A DNA stretch of 64,000 bases from GCA-002050365 sp964237235 (GCA_964237235.1 CAXSGY010000007.1:62001-126000); one strand, 5' to 3'. Positions 41,702-51,440 are shown, counted from the first letter of the stretch. Numbers and translations are program-made. Notes: generated from the letters alone by a model not told the origin.

Positions 41702-42632
41702 ATGTTTTCAAAATCGAGGTTTAATTGTAATAAACAGTTCTTTCAGACAAAAACTTTTCTTCAAACAAATTCACGTCTTTCCGCGACATTTCACTATGAA
41801 AATAATAATTTTTGGTGTCAACGCGCTATCAAATTTGTTAAAAACAAGTTTTTCATTAAAAAATTCTTTGCCGTCGCTTTGTTTTTAGTCTTCTTTTTTT
41901 CGGCATTTCAATTGTGCGAAGCACAGATGCAGATTAGACTATCATTGTCGGCGGCAGTTTCGCTGATACATTCGGCTTGACGAACGTTCGCATCGTCCGC
42001 TTAAACGAAGACGGCAGTCTCGATTCGAGCGTTGATTTAACGCGAATCGTCGGTTACATCAGCGATATTAAATTACAGCCGGACGGGAAATTCTCATCGG
42101 CGGTTATTTAATAGATACCGGCAACGGCAGGGCGACGGGAATTTTGCGGGTAAATTCCGACGGCAGTACCGACAATTCCTTTGGACCCGCATTTTCGCAG
42201 TTGGTGCAGACAATCGCTCTGCAATCGGACGGCAAAATTTTAATCGGCGGATATTTTACTTCCTATGACGGCTTGCCGATTAACCGCGTTGCGCGTCTGA
42301 ATTCCGACGGTACGATAGATTCGACGTTTAATGCCGGTTCGGGAGCGAACGATTTTGTGTACGACATCGCTTTTCAAGCCGACGGTAAAATTCTTTTGGG
42401 CGGCGCGTTTACATTTTTTAATAATCAACCGCGAGCGGGAAGCGTCCGGTTGAACGCGACCGCCGCACCGCGTAAAACGTTTTTTGACTTCGACGGCGAC
42501 GGGAAATCCGATTTATCGGTGTTTCGCCCGTCAGACGGCGTGTGGTATCTGAACCGTTCAACGCAGGGTTTCGCGGGCATACAATTCGGCGAGGCAAATG
42601 ATAATCCCGCTCCTAATGCTTTCGTTAGGTAG
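41702..42632 (+). pseudogene. Decayed delta-60 repeat / FG-GAP surface protein
   Basis: Three frames carry one protein. The first (from 41702) gives a signal peptide FFAVALFLVFFFSAFQLCEA; then the frame shifts near 41935 to IIVGGSFADTFGLTNVRIVR and LNEDGSLDSSVDLT. It shifts again near 42090, after QPDGK, to ILRVNSDGSTDNSFGPAFSQ, LQSDGKILIGGYFTSYDG and LQADGKILLGG-like units (delta-60 repeats). It ends in an FG-GAP-like tail FDFDGDGKSDLSVFRPSDG that is cut short. Intact relatives are much longer, so the propeller has also lost units. Confidence 0.75.
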
Positions 42633-42652
42633 AAAACCGAATCGCGTCAGGC

Positions 42653-42686
42653 AAAAAGCCGCCGGTTTTCAGTGCGGCGGCTTTTT
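42653..42686 (+). terminator. Intrinsic terminator
   Basis: AAAAAGCCGCCG, 10-nt loop, CGGCGGCTTTTT (42675-42686). Confidence 0.8.
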
Positions 42687-42732
42687 AAGTATTCATTTAC
42701 AAAATCAACCTTTAAATGTTAATTTGCCTGCT

Positions 42733-43509
42733 ATGGAAACCGAAGAGTTCGTCAGCGGTCAAGCGGAAATCGTTATTGACAACACGCTTTTAAAAATGAA
42801 TTTGACGCTGCCGGCAAAACCGGTCAAGGCACGTCGAATGCTTCCCGTTATCAATCAATTAGCCGGCATCTTCGTTGATATGGGCGTGGCGAAAGCCGAA
42901 GGCGAAGGCAGAGCGGTTTCGTGTCAGAAAGGCTGCTCCGCCTGCTGCTCGCAGCCGGTTCCGATTGCCGAGTTCGAGGCTTATAATCTCGCCGAAGTCG
43001 TCGTGCGCCTGCCCGAACCGCGTCGCGCCGAGGTAATCGAAAAATTCGACGCGGCGGTCACGCATTTTGCCCGCATCGGCTGGTTCGAGAAATTTCAAAA
43101 ATTCAATTCGCTGACCGCAGAAGGCTTTTCCGAAGTGCTGCTCGAATATATGCGCGAAGACGTTTCGTGTCCGTTTTTGCTCGACGGCGCGTGTTCGATT
43201 TACGAAGACCGCCCGCTCGTCTGCCGCGAATATCTGGTGACGAATCCGCCGGAAAACTGCGCCGACCCGAATGCGGAAAACTTGAGCGTGATAAAAATTC
43301 CCATCGCGCCGTCGCAGAGCCTTTTGAGATTCGGACAGAGCGAACCTTTAAGCGAATTGAACATCGTGCCGCTGATTATGTCGCTCAGGCTGGCAATCAC
43401 AAAACCCGAGAACGCGCCGGAAAAAACCGGTGCAGAATGGATGCAGGAATTTTTTCAAAGCGTTACAAAAGGAGAAATTCCTGAAAATTCTGCCGAGAGA
43501 AATGTTTAA
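42733..43509 (+). CDS. YkgJ-family cysteine cluster protein
   Basis: 258 aa from ATG at 42733 (METEEFVSGQAEI); the frame is open upstream across the terminator, so the earlier start is unlikely. Cysteine cluster SCQKGCSACCSQPVPI, then VSCPFLLDGACSIYEDRPLV, CREYLVTNPPENC: the CxxxCxxCC + C..C pattern of putative zinc/iron chelating YkgJ proteins. Function not established. Confidence 0.75.
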   Translation: METEEFVSGQAEIVIDNTLLKMNLTLPAKPVKARRMLPVINQLAGIFVDMGVAKAEGEGRAVSCQKGCSACCSQPVPIAEFEAYNLAEVVVRLPEPRRAEVIEKFDAAVTHFARIGWFEKFQKFNSLTAEGFSEVLLEYMREDVSCPFLLDGACSIYEDRPLVCREYLVTNPPENCADPNAENLSVIKIPIAPSQSLLRFGQSEPLSELNIVPLIMSLRLAITKPENAPEKTGAEWMQEFFQSVTKGEIPENSAERNV

Positions 43510-43562
43510 GAGCCGCGCGGAAAATCAACGAAAAACCAGATTATCCGGCAATTTTTCATTCC

Positions 43563-43718
43563 AGAGCAGATTCAAGGCGGGTGTCCGCAACGAAGTTTTT
43601 CTATGTGCTTCTATGTTTCTATGTGTTTGAGAAAAAACCTGAAACACATAGAAACATAGAAGCACATAGTTTTTTCGGATTTTTAATTTCTGCCGGACTG
43701 CCAGTCGAAATTTGCTCT
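43563..43718. repeat. Nested-hairpin interspersed repeat, copy A
   Basis: Outer stem AGAGCAGATT (43563-43572) / AATTTGCTCT (43709-43718), middle stem around TCCG/CGGA, and a perfect 28-bp inner palindrome (43601-43628 / 43642-43669, 13-nt loop) built from CTATGTTT-like words. A related copy is at 61122-61273; sequence between copies differs, yet each inner palindrome is perfect. Confidence 0.8.
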
Positions 43719-43761
43719 AAATTTTTTACGGAAGGAAATTTAAAGTGAAAAAAATACGGAT

Positions 43762-43795
43762 AAAAAAGCGCGGACGAGCTTGCCCGCGCTTTTTT
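43762..43795. terminator. Bidirectional terminator
   Basis: AAAAAAGCGCGG (43762-43773), CCGCGCTTTTTT (43784-43795). Confidence 0.8.
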
Positions 43796-43837
43796 ATTGT
43801 GCCGCTTTTATATTTATTTGAAATTTTTGCTCAACCG

Positions 43838-44023
43838 TCAGACTTTTCTATTGAATAAAAGCGGAAACAGTCCGATCAGCAAACAGACGACCGCGACGGC
43901 ATAGCCCCAATAACTGACCTGTCCGCTTTGCGTGGATTTGTAGAATATAAATCCGATTAAGGCGAGCGAAATGACGACCAGAAAAATGCTCAGGGATTTT
44001 AATTTGGCAGGTTGATTCGACAT
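43838..44023 (-). CDS. Small two-TM membrane protein
   Basis: 61 aa from ATG at 44023 (MSNQPAKLKSLSIFL); longer frames add an unlikely leader. TM1 LSIFLVVISLALIGFIFYKS, TM2 WGYAVAVVCLLIGLFPLLF. No family recognised. Lies 121 nt downstream of the serine hydrolase gene on the same strand. Confidence 0.55.
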   Translation of the reverse strand: MSNQPAKLKSLSIFLVVISLALIGFIFYKSTQSGQVSYWGYAVAVVCLLIGLFPLLFNRKV

Positions 44024-44144
44024 AATTTTATTCGATAATTTTTCTTCAAAATCTTCGGTTTTATCGTTCAAATTTTTGAAAACACTATCATAGATAATTT
44101 CAAAAACAAAGAATTTCCAGACGATTGATAAAACGCTTCTGATT

Positions 44145-46562
44145 TTATTTCGCCTTAAAAATTTTGTCGTCAACGGCGACGTTGTGTTTGACTTCTTTGA
44201 CGACGACGATTAAATCGCCGTTACTCGAAGTCGAATTAACGGTTTTGAACGGAATCATTACGCCGTCAACCGAACGGTAATCGCTGTAAGTTTCCGAATA
44301 CGGCAAGCTGACGTTTTGCGTCGAAGACGAATTGACCGATTCGAGCTTGAGCGGCAGAAAAGTTTTCTGCGAAAAATAAATCGTGTCCTTGTTGCCTTTT
44401 TCCGGCTCGAAAACGACGACGTATGCGTCTTCATTTTCGACCTTCGCCGCGCCTTTAAATCCGGCTTTCGGGTAAAGCGTTTTCCAATCGAGCAAGCCGT
44501 AGAAATCCGCTCCGATGCGCGCGTCTTCGAGTTCCTTGCCGCTGTATTTTTCGGCGGGCGCGAAGCTCGCCCATTCGCCGCCGTTCGCGCCGTCGAAATA
44601 TTCCGAGAATGAGCCGATTGGCTTGCCGAGCGCGGTTAAATTTATTGCCTGCGCCGATTTATTCGGAGCTTTCGCGTAAGTCTCACCGGAACCTTTTACG
44701 CCCTGATTGACGAAATCAACGTCAACTTTGGCGACGCGTGACGTTAATTTGCGCCACGACGCTTCGCCGCCGAGCGCATCCACGACTTTCGACATCAATT
44801 CATCAACGGTCATTTGCGGCTTGACGCTCAAATTCGCCGCGTCGGCTTCGATGCGGTTAAAGCCGAATTCGCCTTCGGGCTGCATAATCAAAATGCCGTT
44901 AATTTTGCCTTTCCCGTCGCGTTTTGTTTTGACTTTGTAATCGTCGGGCAGCGGCATCATCGCGTATAAATCCTTCGATTTTTCGCGCAGATTATACGGC
45001 TGTTGACCTTCGACGACAAGCGAAATTTTGTCTTCGACTTCCGCAATGTCAACGGTGCGCGCCGCGTTTTTTTCCGAAGCGTATTTGCCGATTAATTCTT
45101 TTGCCGGGTCGGACGCATTCGCGGGAACTTCCGCGTCCGCGACGACTTTCGGCAGAGTATAATTGCCCTGCGGCTGTTCGAGCAGCATTTCCTTGTCTTT
45201 GAATGTGGCGAAAAATCCGTCGGGCGCGCCGCTCAGTCTATAACGTCGCTCGCCGACTTTTTCCAAAGTGTAAGTCGGCTGACCGGGAACGACGGCGACG
45301 AGCTTGTTGTCCTGCATTTTTACTTCGATGTCGAAGCCCGCCGCTTCAAAACGATATTTGCCGACTTCCTTATTTGCGTCCGCCGTCGCGGTTTGCGTTG
45401 CTTCGTTCGGATTTCCCAAAATGTTTTCCCAGACAACCGGCATCAATTCGCCGCCCAAGCTCGAGCCGGAAACATTTGTCAGCATTACAAAGCCGATTTT
45501 CTTTTCGGGAATCATTGCCACCATCGAATTAAATCCGTCAATATTGCCGCCGTGCTGAGCAACTTTCAAGCCGTTCCAATCCTGCAGAAACCAGCCCAAA
45601 CCGTAACTCGTTTTGCCCGCGATTTTCATCTGCGGTTTAAGCCATTCGTCGAAACTTTTTTCGGAAACGAGCCGTTTACCGTTCACCGTTCCGCCGTTCA
45701 AAATAAAGCGCAGCCACTGCGCCATATCTCTCGCCGAAGAATTGATCGAACCGGCGGGCGCGACTTCCAAAATATCGCGCATCGGCAAATTGCGCGTTTC
45801 CTTCGTGTCGAAATTAAAATCGTAGCCGAGCGAAAAATCCTTCGCCTGCCGCATATCTTTGAGCGACATTGTTGAGTTCGTCATTCCGAGCGGTTTAAAA
45901 ATTCTTTCGGGAACGAATTGTTCCCAAGGCTCTTTTTGAACGCGGGCGACGATTTCACCGGCGGCGGTGAACATTATATTTTGGTATTGAAACTTTTCCC
46001 GAAGTTTCGCCGTCGGCTTGGCTTCGCCCGCGACGCGAATCAATTCTTCGCGGTTCAGTTTGCCGGTTATCATCGCCAAATCAGTGCGGTTCAAACCCGA
46101 AGCGTGCGAGAGAATATCCCGAATCGTAATCCGCGCGTCGGTGTCCGCGTCGTTGATTTTAAAATACGGAAGATATTTTTTCGGGCTGTCGTCGAGCGAC
46201 AATTTGCCTTCGTCCTGCGACATCAAAACGGACAGCGCGGTAAATGCTTTGGTCGCCGAACCGATGGCAAATTCGGTGTCGGGCGTGACGGCGATTTGCT
46301 TTTCAAAATTTTTGTAGCCGAAACCTTTGGCGAAAATTATCCGGTCGTCTTTGACGATTGCCAGACTCATTCCCGGAATGCCGAGTTCTTTGCGCCGCGC
46401 GTCAAGTTTTTGTTCGATTATTGCGAGCCGCGCCTGCAAATCGCTCGAAATTTGTTGCGTTTGCGCCGTCTGCGCCGAAATACTCGTCGGCAGCGAAACC
46501 GCGAACAGCGAAACGATTAAAGCGAGCGAAACGATAAAACGAAGATAAATTTTTGAAATCAT
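44145..46562 (-). CDS. Serine hydrolase (class C beta-lactamase fold) with C-terminal add-on domains
   Basis: 805 aa from ATG at 46562, 6 nt after GGAG; signal peptide IYLRFIVSLALIVSLFAVSL. Serine hydrolase domain (about 30-390): SxxK in IGSATKAFTALSVLM, YxN in FQYQNIMFTAAGE, HGG in VAQHGGNIDGFNSM. Then two DUF3471-like beta units (VGKYRFEAAGFDIEV; ELIGKYASEKNAARTVDI) and a C-terminal LolA-like lipoprotein-type domain (VDALGGEASWRKLTS, YSETYSDYRSVDGVMIP). Probably a periplasmic peptidase/esterase; substrate unknown. The triple fusion is larger than usual family members. Confidence 0.75.
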   Translation of the reverse strand: MISKIYLRFIVSLALIVSLFAVSLPTSISAQTAQTQQISSDLQARLAIIEQKLDARRKELGIPGMSLAIVKDDRIIFAKGFGYKNFEKQIAVTPDTEFAIGSATKAFTALSVLMSQDEGKLSLDDSPKKYLPYFKINDADTDARITIRDILSHASGLNRTDLAMITGKLNREELIRVAGEAKPTAKLREKFQYQNIMFTAAGEIVARVQKEPWEQFVPERIFKPLGMTNSTMSLKDMRQAKDFSLGYDFNFDTKETRNLPMRDILEVAPAGSINSSARDMAQWLRFILNGGTVNGKRLVSEKSFDEWLKPQMKIAGKTSYGLGWFLQDWNGLKVAQHGGNIDGFNSMVAMIPEKKIGFVMLTNVSGSSLGGELMPVVWENILGNPNEATQTATADANKEVGKYRFEAAGFDIEVKMQDNKLVAVVPGQPTYTLEKVGERRYRLSGAPDGFFATFKDKEMLLEQPQGNYTLPKVVADAEVPANASDPAKELIGKYASEKNAARTVDIAEVEDKISLVVEGQQPYNLREKSKDLYAMMPLPDDYKVKTKRDGKGKINGILIMQPEGEFGFNRIEADAANLSVKPQMTVDELMSKVVDALGGEASWRKLTSRVAKVDVDFVNQGVKGSGETYAKAPNKSAQAINLTALGKPIGSFSEYFDGANGGEWASFAPAEKYSGKELEDARIGADFYGLLDWKTLYPKAGFKGAAKVENEDAYVVVFEPEKGNKDTIYFSQKTFLPLKLESVNSSSTQNVSLPYSETYSDYRSVDGVMIPFKTVNSTSSNGDLIVVVKEVKHNVAVDDKIFKAK

Positions 46563-46823
46563 TTTTTGCTCCGGAAATTTCTTTGAAAGTGGAAAATTAC
46601 AAATCTCAATACGCCCGCAAATAGAAAAGAGTTTCCGGCGGAAAATTTCAATTTTCGGAAAGCGCGCCGCGAAGTTTTCATTTGCCATTTGCCGTTTAAC
46701 GTCTACAATTAATCAACTACGGGATTTGAACAGCTCAAAACGAAAATCAGCGTCGAAGATTATCTGCAAGGCGAAGAAATCAGCCCGACTAAACACGAGT
46801 ATATTTACGGCGAAGTTTATGCG

Positions 46824-47315
46824 ATGGATGGCACGAGCGACAATCATAACCGGATTGTCAATGAATTAGTCGCACAACTTGTTTTTCATCTGCGAAATTC
46901 TGCTTGCGAACCATTTTCAGGCGATATAAAAGTGCGCGTTGATCCGAATGTTTATTATTATCCAGATGTATTAGTCTCGTGCGAACAAAATCCCGAAAAC
47001 GCCTATTTCCGAAATAATCCGATTTTAATCGTTGAAGTTCTTTCGCCTTCGACGCAGGAAATTGACCGCCGCGAAAAATTGCTTTTTTATCAGCAAATGC
47101 CGAGCGTGCAGGAATATGCCGTCGTCGAACAGCAAAAAATGCACGTCGAGCTTCACCGTCGCCAGCCGGACGGACGCTGGATAACTTATTATTTTAATCA
47201 AGATGAAAACGAGCCGGTCGAATTTCAATCGGTCGAGCTGACTTTGACGCTCGGCGAAATTTACCGGCGCGTGAAGTTTGAAAAGCGGGAAAACTTACAA
47301 TGTAATTCTTTTTAA
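46824..47315 (+). CDS. Uma2-family (DUF820) putative endonuclease, start uncertain
   Basis: 163 aa from the first ATG. PD-(D/E)xK nuclease pattern: VRVDPNVYYYPDVLVSC, PILIVEVLSPSTQEIDRREK, YQQMPSVQEYAVV. The frame stays open upstream to 46713 and encodes the family's usual N-terminal motif (KISVEDYLQGEEISPTKHEY) but no ATG, GTG or TTG before a TAA at 46710. So either a rare start is used, or the natural start codon has been lost. The end overlaps the convergent NifS gene by 21 nt. Confidence 0.65.
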   Translation: MDGTSDNHNRIVNELVAQLVFHLRNSACEPFSGDIKVRVDPNVYYYPDVLVSCEQNPENAYFRNNPILIVEVLSPSTQEIDRREKLLFYQQMPSVQEYAVVEQQKMHVELHRRQPDGRWITYYFNQDENEPVEFQSVELTLTLGEIYRRVKFEKRENLQCNSF

Positions 47316-48440
47316 GTCTTCGATAATTTTCGGCAAAATTTCCAGCGCAAAATCAATTTCAGTTTCAGTGTTATATTTTCCGAGAGAAAACCGAATCGCG
47401 CCCATCGCGTCGGAATATGGAATATTCAACGCCCGCAAAACCGGCGACGCGACGTGCATTTCCGCGTTGCAAGCCGAGCCGGTTGAAACGCAAATTCCGG
47501 TATCGTTCAGGCGAGCGAGAATCGTTTCGCCGTTTAAGTTCGGAAACGAAATATTCGACGTGTTCGGGAGACGAAATTCGTAATCGCCGGTTCCGTTTAG
47601 ACGAGAATTTGGAATTTTTTCCAAAATTTCGTTTTCCAATCTGTTTCTTAAATCGAAAATTCGGCGCGTCGCCGAAAAATCCTGCGCCGATTCCGCCGCG
47701 CGTCCGATGGCGGCGATTTGGTGAACGGCTTCGGTTCCGGCGCGTCTGCCGTTTTCCTGTCCGCCGCCGACGGCAAACGCGGGCAGATCAACGCCGCGGC
47801 GAATGTAAAGCGCGCCGATGCCTTTCGGCGCGTGAAATTTATGACCCGACGCGCTGAATAAATCAATCTCCGTTTTTTTTAAATCAAACGGAATTTTTCC
47901 GACCGCGTTTACGCCGTCAACGTGAAGAATCGCGCCGGAATTCGCTTTGACGATTTCGGCAATTTCCGTGACCGGAAAAAGAATTCCCGTTTCGTTGTTG
48001 GCGAGCATCGCCGAAACAATCGCCGTGTCTTCGCGCAGCGCGTTTTTGAGCGCGTCCAAATCTAAAAAACCGTTTTCGTCAACTTCCAGCCAGGTGATTT
48101 CATACGCTTCGCGTTCAAGTTTTTCGCATAATTTGCGGACGGCTTCGTGTTCGACTCTGGTCGTGATGAGGTGTTTTTTGCGCGGATTCGCGGCAAGCGC
48201 GCCGCGAATCGCCCAGTTGTCGCTTTCCGTGCCGCCGGACGTGAAAACGATTTCGTCCGCGTTTTCCGCGCCGAGCAAGCCGGCAATTTTTTCGCGCGAT
48301 TCGGCAATAATCCGTTTCGTTTCGCGTCCGAAATTATATGCGGACGAAGGATTGCCGTAGAATTCGTTCAGAAACGGCTGCATCGCTTCAAAAACTTCCG
48401 GCGCGACGCGCGTCGTCGCATTGTTGTCGAAATAAATCAT
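47295..48440 (-). CDS. Cysteine desulfurase (NifS/IscS family)
   Basis: 381 aa. PLP-dependent class V fold: IYFDNNATTRVAPEVFEA, VFTSGGTESDNWAIRGAL, MLANNETGILFPV, Schiff-base Lys in FSASGHKFHAPKGIGALY, and catalytic Cys in CVSTGSACNAEMHVASPV. Takes sulfur from cysteine for Fe-S clusters or tRNA thiolation. No IscU gene adjoins, so which pathway is unclear. Divergent to the cyclase gene across a palindrome. Confidence 0.88.
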   Translation of the reverse strand: MIYFDNNATTRVAPEVFEAMQPFLNEFYGNPSSAYNFGRETKRIIAESREKIAGLLGAENADEIVFTSGGTESDNWAIRGALAANPRKKHLITTRVEHEAVRKLCEKLEREAYEITWLEVDENGFLDLDALKNALREDTAIVSAMLANNETGILFPVTEIAEIVKANSGAILHVDGVNAVGKIPFDLKKTEIDLFSASGHKFHAPKGIGALYIRRGVDLPAFAVGGGQENGRRAGTEAVHQIAAIGRAAESAQDFSATRRIFDLRNRLENEILEKIPNSRLNGTGDYEFRLPNTSNISFPNLNGETILARLNDTGICVSTGSACNAEMHVASPVLRALNIPYSDAMGAIRFSLGKYNTETEIDFALEILPKIIEDLKRITL

Positions 48441-48446
48441 AAGAAT

Positions 48447-48524
48447 AATGGTAAACGTTAAACGGTTAATGGTAAATTAAAGAGAATTTTTCCATTTACC
48501 ATTTGTCATTTACCGTTTACAATT
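48447..48524. repeat. Imperfect palindrome in divergent promoter region
   Basis: Arms of about 34 nt built of GGTAAAC/TTAACG words (AATGGTAAACG... and ...CGTTTACAATT), with about six mismatches. Occupies almost the whole gap between divergent genes. Confidence 0.6.
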
Positions 48525-48533
48525 AACAAATCT

Positions 48534-50240
48534 GTGAGCGCGACTCTTAAAATTACCGATGCGAGCGGCAGAAGTTGGGAAATTACACTGCTTCCCGACT
48601 CGGTGTATAACATTGGTCGCGCTAAAGACAACGACATCGTTTTAAATGACCGCCGCGTGTCGCGCCATCACGCGCACGTCGTCGTTGACGGCGCGAATTA
48701 TAAGATCATTGACGGGTATAATGTCAGCGGCGAAATTTTCCGCAGCGTCAACCGCGTTTTCGTCAACAACATCGCGCATTTTGAAAAAACGCTCGAAGAA
48801 AACGACCAGATCGCTATCGGCGAAAGCACTCTGAATTTTCACAAAATCTTTGAACCAGGCACTTTGGGGCTAGAATTCGATAACAAAGCCGCTAATCTTG
48901 ATTACGCCAAGGGCGCGCCGACGACCGGCGTAAATTACAACGACCAGCCGCTCGGACACACGCAATTGCAAATTTCAGCCCGCGATATTATCGGGCATCG
49001 CTCGAACCTTTCGGTCGAAAACGAAATCGCCACGCCCGAAGAAATCAAGGAATTGCGTAGAAAAGCGAAGGCTCTCGATTTGCTATACGAAATGAGCAAA
49101 ACGCTCGGCACGGTTTTTGACTTAAAAGAAATATTTGTCAAGGCGACGGACTTAATCTTTCGCGGAACGCCCGCTGAACGAGTCGTCGCGCTGCTGGCGG
49201 AGGAAACGCCCGGCGACGAAATGCTTGATTACGATTTGAATCCGATTGCGGCGCGGGCGCGCGATCCGCAGTTTGAAAATTTAGCTGAAAATCTGACGAT
49301 TTCCCGAACGATTACGCAAAAAGTGATGCGCGAACGAGTCGCGCTTTTATCGCAGGACGCGCGCGCCGACGCGCAGTTCAGCGGCTCGCAATCAATCGTT
49401 CTGCAGGGCGTGCGCTCAACGATTTGCGCGCCCTTACTGACCGAGTCGAGCGTTCACGGCGTAATGTATGCCGACCGGCTCGATCCGTTCGCCACGTTCA
49501 GCGCGGACGATCTGGAATTGATCGGCGCGGTCGCGGCGCAGACGGCGATGGTCGTCGAAACCGTCAAGGCGCACAATCGCCTTGCCAGAGAAGAAGTGGC
49601 GCGGGCGAATTACGGGCGGTTTATGCCCGAATACGTCGTCAAACAACTGCTCGAAAATCCCGATTCGTTCAAGCTCGGCGGCGTAAATCAAACGGTGACG
49701 ATTTTGTTCGCCGACATTCGTGGGTTTACCGCGCTGTCCGAGAGCGAGAACCCGGAAAAAATCGTCAGTCTTTTGAATCGCTATTTCAGCGCGATGTCCG
49801 AAGAGATTTTCGCGCACGAAGGAACGCTCGATAAATATATCGGCGACGGTTTGATGGCGATTTTCGGCGCGCCGACCGCTACTTCGTCCGACGCGAAAAA
49901 CGCCGTGCGGACGGCGGTGGCGATGCAAAGGCGCATCACCTTTCTTAACGAAGAGTTGATAAAAGAAGGCTTTAGCCGAGTTAACGTCGGCATCGGACTG
50001 CATACGGGCGTGGCGACCGTCGGTTACATCGGCTCGAACCAACGTTCGGAATACACGGCGATTGGCGACACGGTTAATCTGGCTTCAAGGCTCGAATCGA
50101 ACGCGCGCGGCGGCGAGATTTTGGTCAGCGAAGCGACGGCGCGCGAAGTCGGCGATTTATTCGAATACGTGGCGCGCGAATCTTTAACAGTAAAAAATCG
50201 CCTGCAGCCCGTTTCGCTGTTTGAAGTAAAATGGAATTAA
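48534..50240 (+). CDS. FHA-GAF adenylate/guanylate cyclase, class III
   Basis: 568 aa, GTG start. FHA domain at about 22-95 (YNIGRAKDNDIVLNDRRVSR, HHAHVVVDG), linker helix, GAF domain about 185-340 (KALDLLYEMSKTLGTVFDLK, RSTICAPLLTESSVHGVMY). Catalytic domain from about 385: VTILFADIRGFTALSES (metal Asp), DKYIGDGLMAIFGAP, GIGLHTGVATVGYIGSNQRS, GDTVNLASRLE. Makes cAMP or cGMP in response to phosphoprotein and ligand signals. The divergent palindrome precedes it. Confidence 0.85.
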   Translation: MSATLKITDASGRSWEITLLPDSVYNIGRAKDNDIVLNDRRVSRHHAHVVVDGANYKIIDGYNVSGEIFRSVNRVFVNNIAHFEKTLEENDQIAIGESTLNFHKIFEPGTLGLEFDNKAANLDYAKGAPTTGVNYNDQPLGHTQLQISARDIIGHRSNLSVENEIATPEEIKELRRKAKALDLLYEMSKTLGTVFDLKEIFVKATDLIFRGTPAERVVALLAEETPGDEMLDYDLNPIAARARDPQFENLAENLTISRTITQKVMRERVALLSQDARADAQFSGSQSIVLQGVRSTICAPLLTESSVHGVMYADRLDPFATFSADDLELIGAVAAQTAMVVETVKAHNRLAREEVARANYGRFMPEYVVKQLLENPDSFKLGGVNQTVTILFADIRGFTALSESENPEKIVSLLNRYFSAMSEEIFAHEGTLDKYIGDGLMAIFGAPTATSSDAKNAVRTAVAMQRRITFLNEELIKEGFSRVNVGIGLHTGVATVGYIGSNQRSEYTAIGDTVNLASRLESNARGGEILVSEATAREVGDLFEYVARESLTVKNRLQPVSLFEVKWN

Positions 50241-50366
50241 GATAAAATTAATTGTCTTTAAATTAAAATAAAGACAACACGCAAATAATTATTCTCTCCG
50301 GTTGAAGTTGTTTTTTTTTTGGCGGGTCGTTCAAAGTTACATAAAAATTTAGACAGAAACCTCTTT

Positions 50367-51440
50367 ATGATGGGAATTTCGTCGTTAAAAAAATTCGTTA
50401 CCGATTCGATGGCGATTGATATGGGAACCGCCAATACGATTATCGCCGTCAAAGGACGCGACATCGTTTTGGACGAACCTTCGATGGTCGCCGTCAATGA
50501 ATTGACGGGCGAGACGGTCGCTTACGGTCAGGAAGCATTCGATATGCGCGGGCGCGAAGGACGCGATATTACCGTTTTCGCGCCGCTTTCGGGCGGCGTG
50601 GTCGCCGATTTCGAGCGCACGAAAATTATGCTCGCGCACTTCGTCAAAAAATCGAAATCGGGCGGCTCGCAAGTTTCCTTGCAAGCGGTGATGAGTATGC
50701 TCGGCGAAGTGACGCACGTCGAACAGCGCGCTTTGATGAACGCGGCGGAAGACGCGCACATCGGCAAAGTTTATATGATGGAAGAAGGCTTGGCGGCAGC
50801 CTTCGGCGCGGGCGTGAACGCCAAGGACAAACGCGCGTCAGCCGTGATTGACATCGGCGCGGGAACGACCAACATCGCCATCGTCGCCAAAGGCAACGTC
50901 ATTCACACGCGCTCGGAGCGCATCGGCAGCGACGAAATAAATCTCGCCCTGTCGAATCATCTGCGAAAGCATCGCGGGCTGCAGGTCGGCGAAGAAACGA
51001 CCGAAACGATTAAACAGCAATTTGCGACCGCATATCTGCCCGAAGCGATTGATAAAACTTTTACGGTGCGCGGGCGCGACGTGCAGACGGGAAGTCCGGG
51101 CGCGGTCGAAATCACGCTTGGCGAAATTTATCCGGTCGTCGAAGCGATTGTCCGCCGCGTCGCGCAAATCGTCGCCGACACTTTGACCGAACTCCGCCCG
51201 GAAGTCGCCGCCGACATTTACGACCGCGGAATAATTTTAACCGGCGGCGGCGCGCTTCTTAACGGCGTTGACCAATACTTGCGAAACTTCGTTAATTTGT
51301 CGGTCATCGTTTCCGACGAACCGCGTTATGCGACCGTGCGCGGGCTTCTGAAGATGTTCGACGAACCCGAACTGCTCGAAAAAGTTTCGCGCACCGAAAT
51401 GTATGCGCTGCAAAACGCCGAGATTTCTTATGAAGCATAA
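50367..51440 (+). CDS. mreB: Rod shape-determining protein MreB
   Basis: 357 aa from ATG at 50367 (MMGISSLKKFVTDSMAIDMG). Actin fold: IDMGTANTIIAVKGRDIVLD (phosphate 1), VIDIGAGTTNIAIVAKG (phosphate 2), ILTGGGALLNGVDQYLRNF (adenosine), FAPLSGGVVADFERTKIML. Guides elongation peptidoglycan synthesis. No mreC/mreD follows here. Confidence 0.93.
   Translation: MMGISSLKKFVTDSMAIDMGTANTIIAVKGRDIVLDEPSMVAVNELTGETVAYGQEAFDMRGREGRDITVFAPLSGGVVADFERTKIMLAHFVKKSKSGGSQVSLQAVMSMLGEVTHVEQRALMNAAEDAHIGKVYMMEEGLAAAFGAGVNAKDKRASAVIDIGAGTTNIAIVAKGNVIHTRSERIGSDEINLALSNHLRKHRGLQVGEETTETIKQQFATAYLPEAIDKTFTVRGRDVQTGSPGAVEITLGEIYPVVEAIVRRVAQIVADTLTELRPEVAADIYDRGIILTGGGALLNGVDQYLRNFVNLSVIVSDEPRYATVRGLLKMFDEPELLEKVSRTEMYALQNAEISYEA

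Noticed and set aside
43563..43718. Insertion sequence
   Set aside because: No transposase or terminal duplication; only about 150 bp with nested hairpins.
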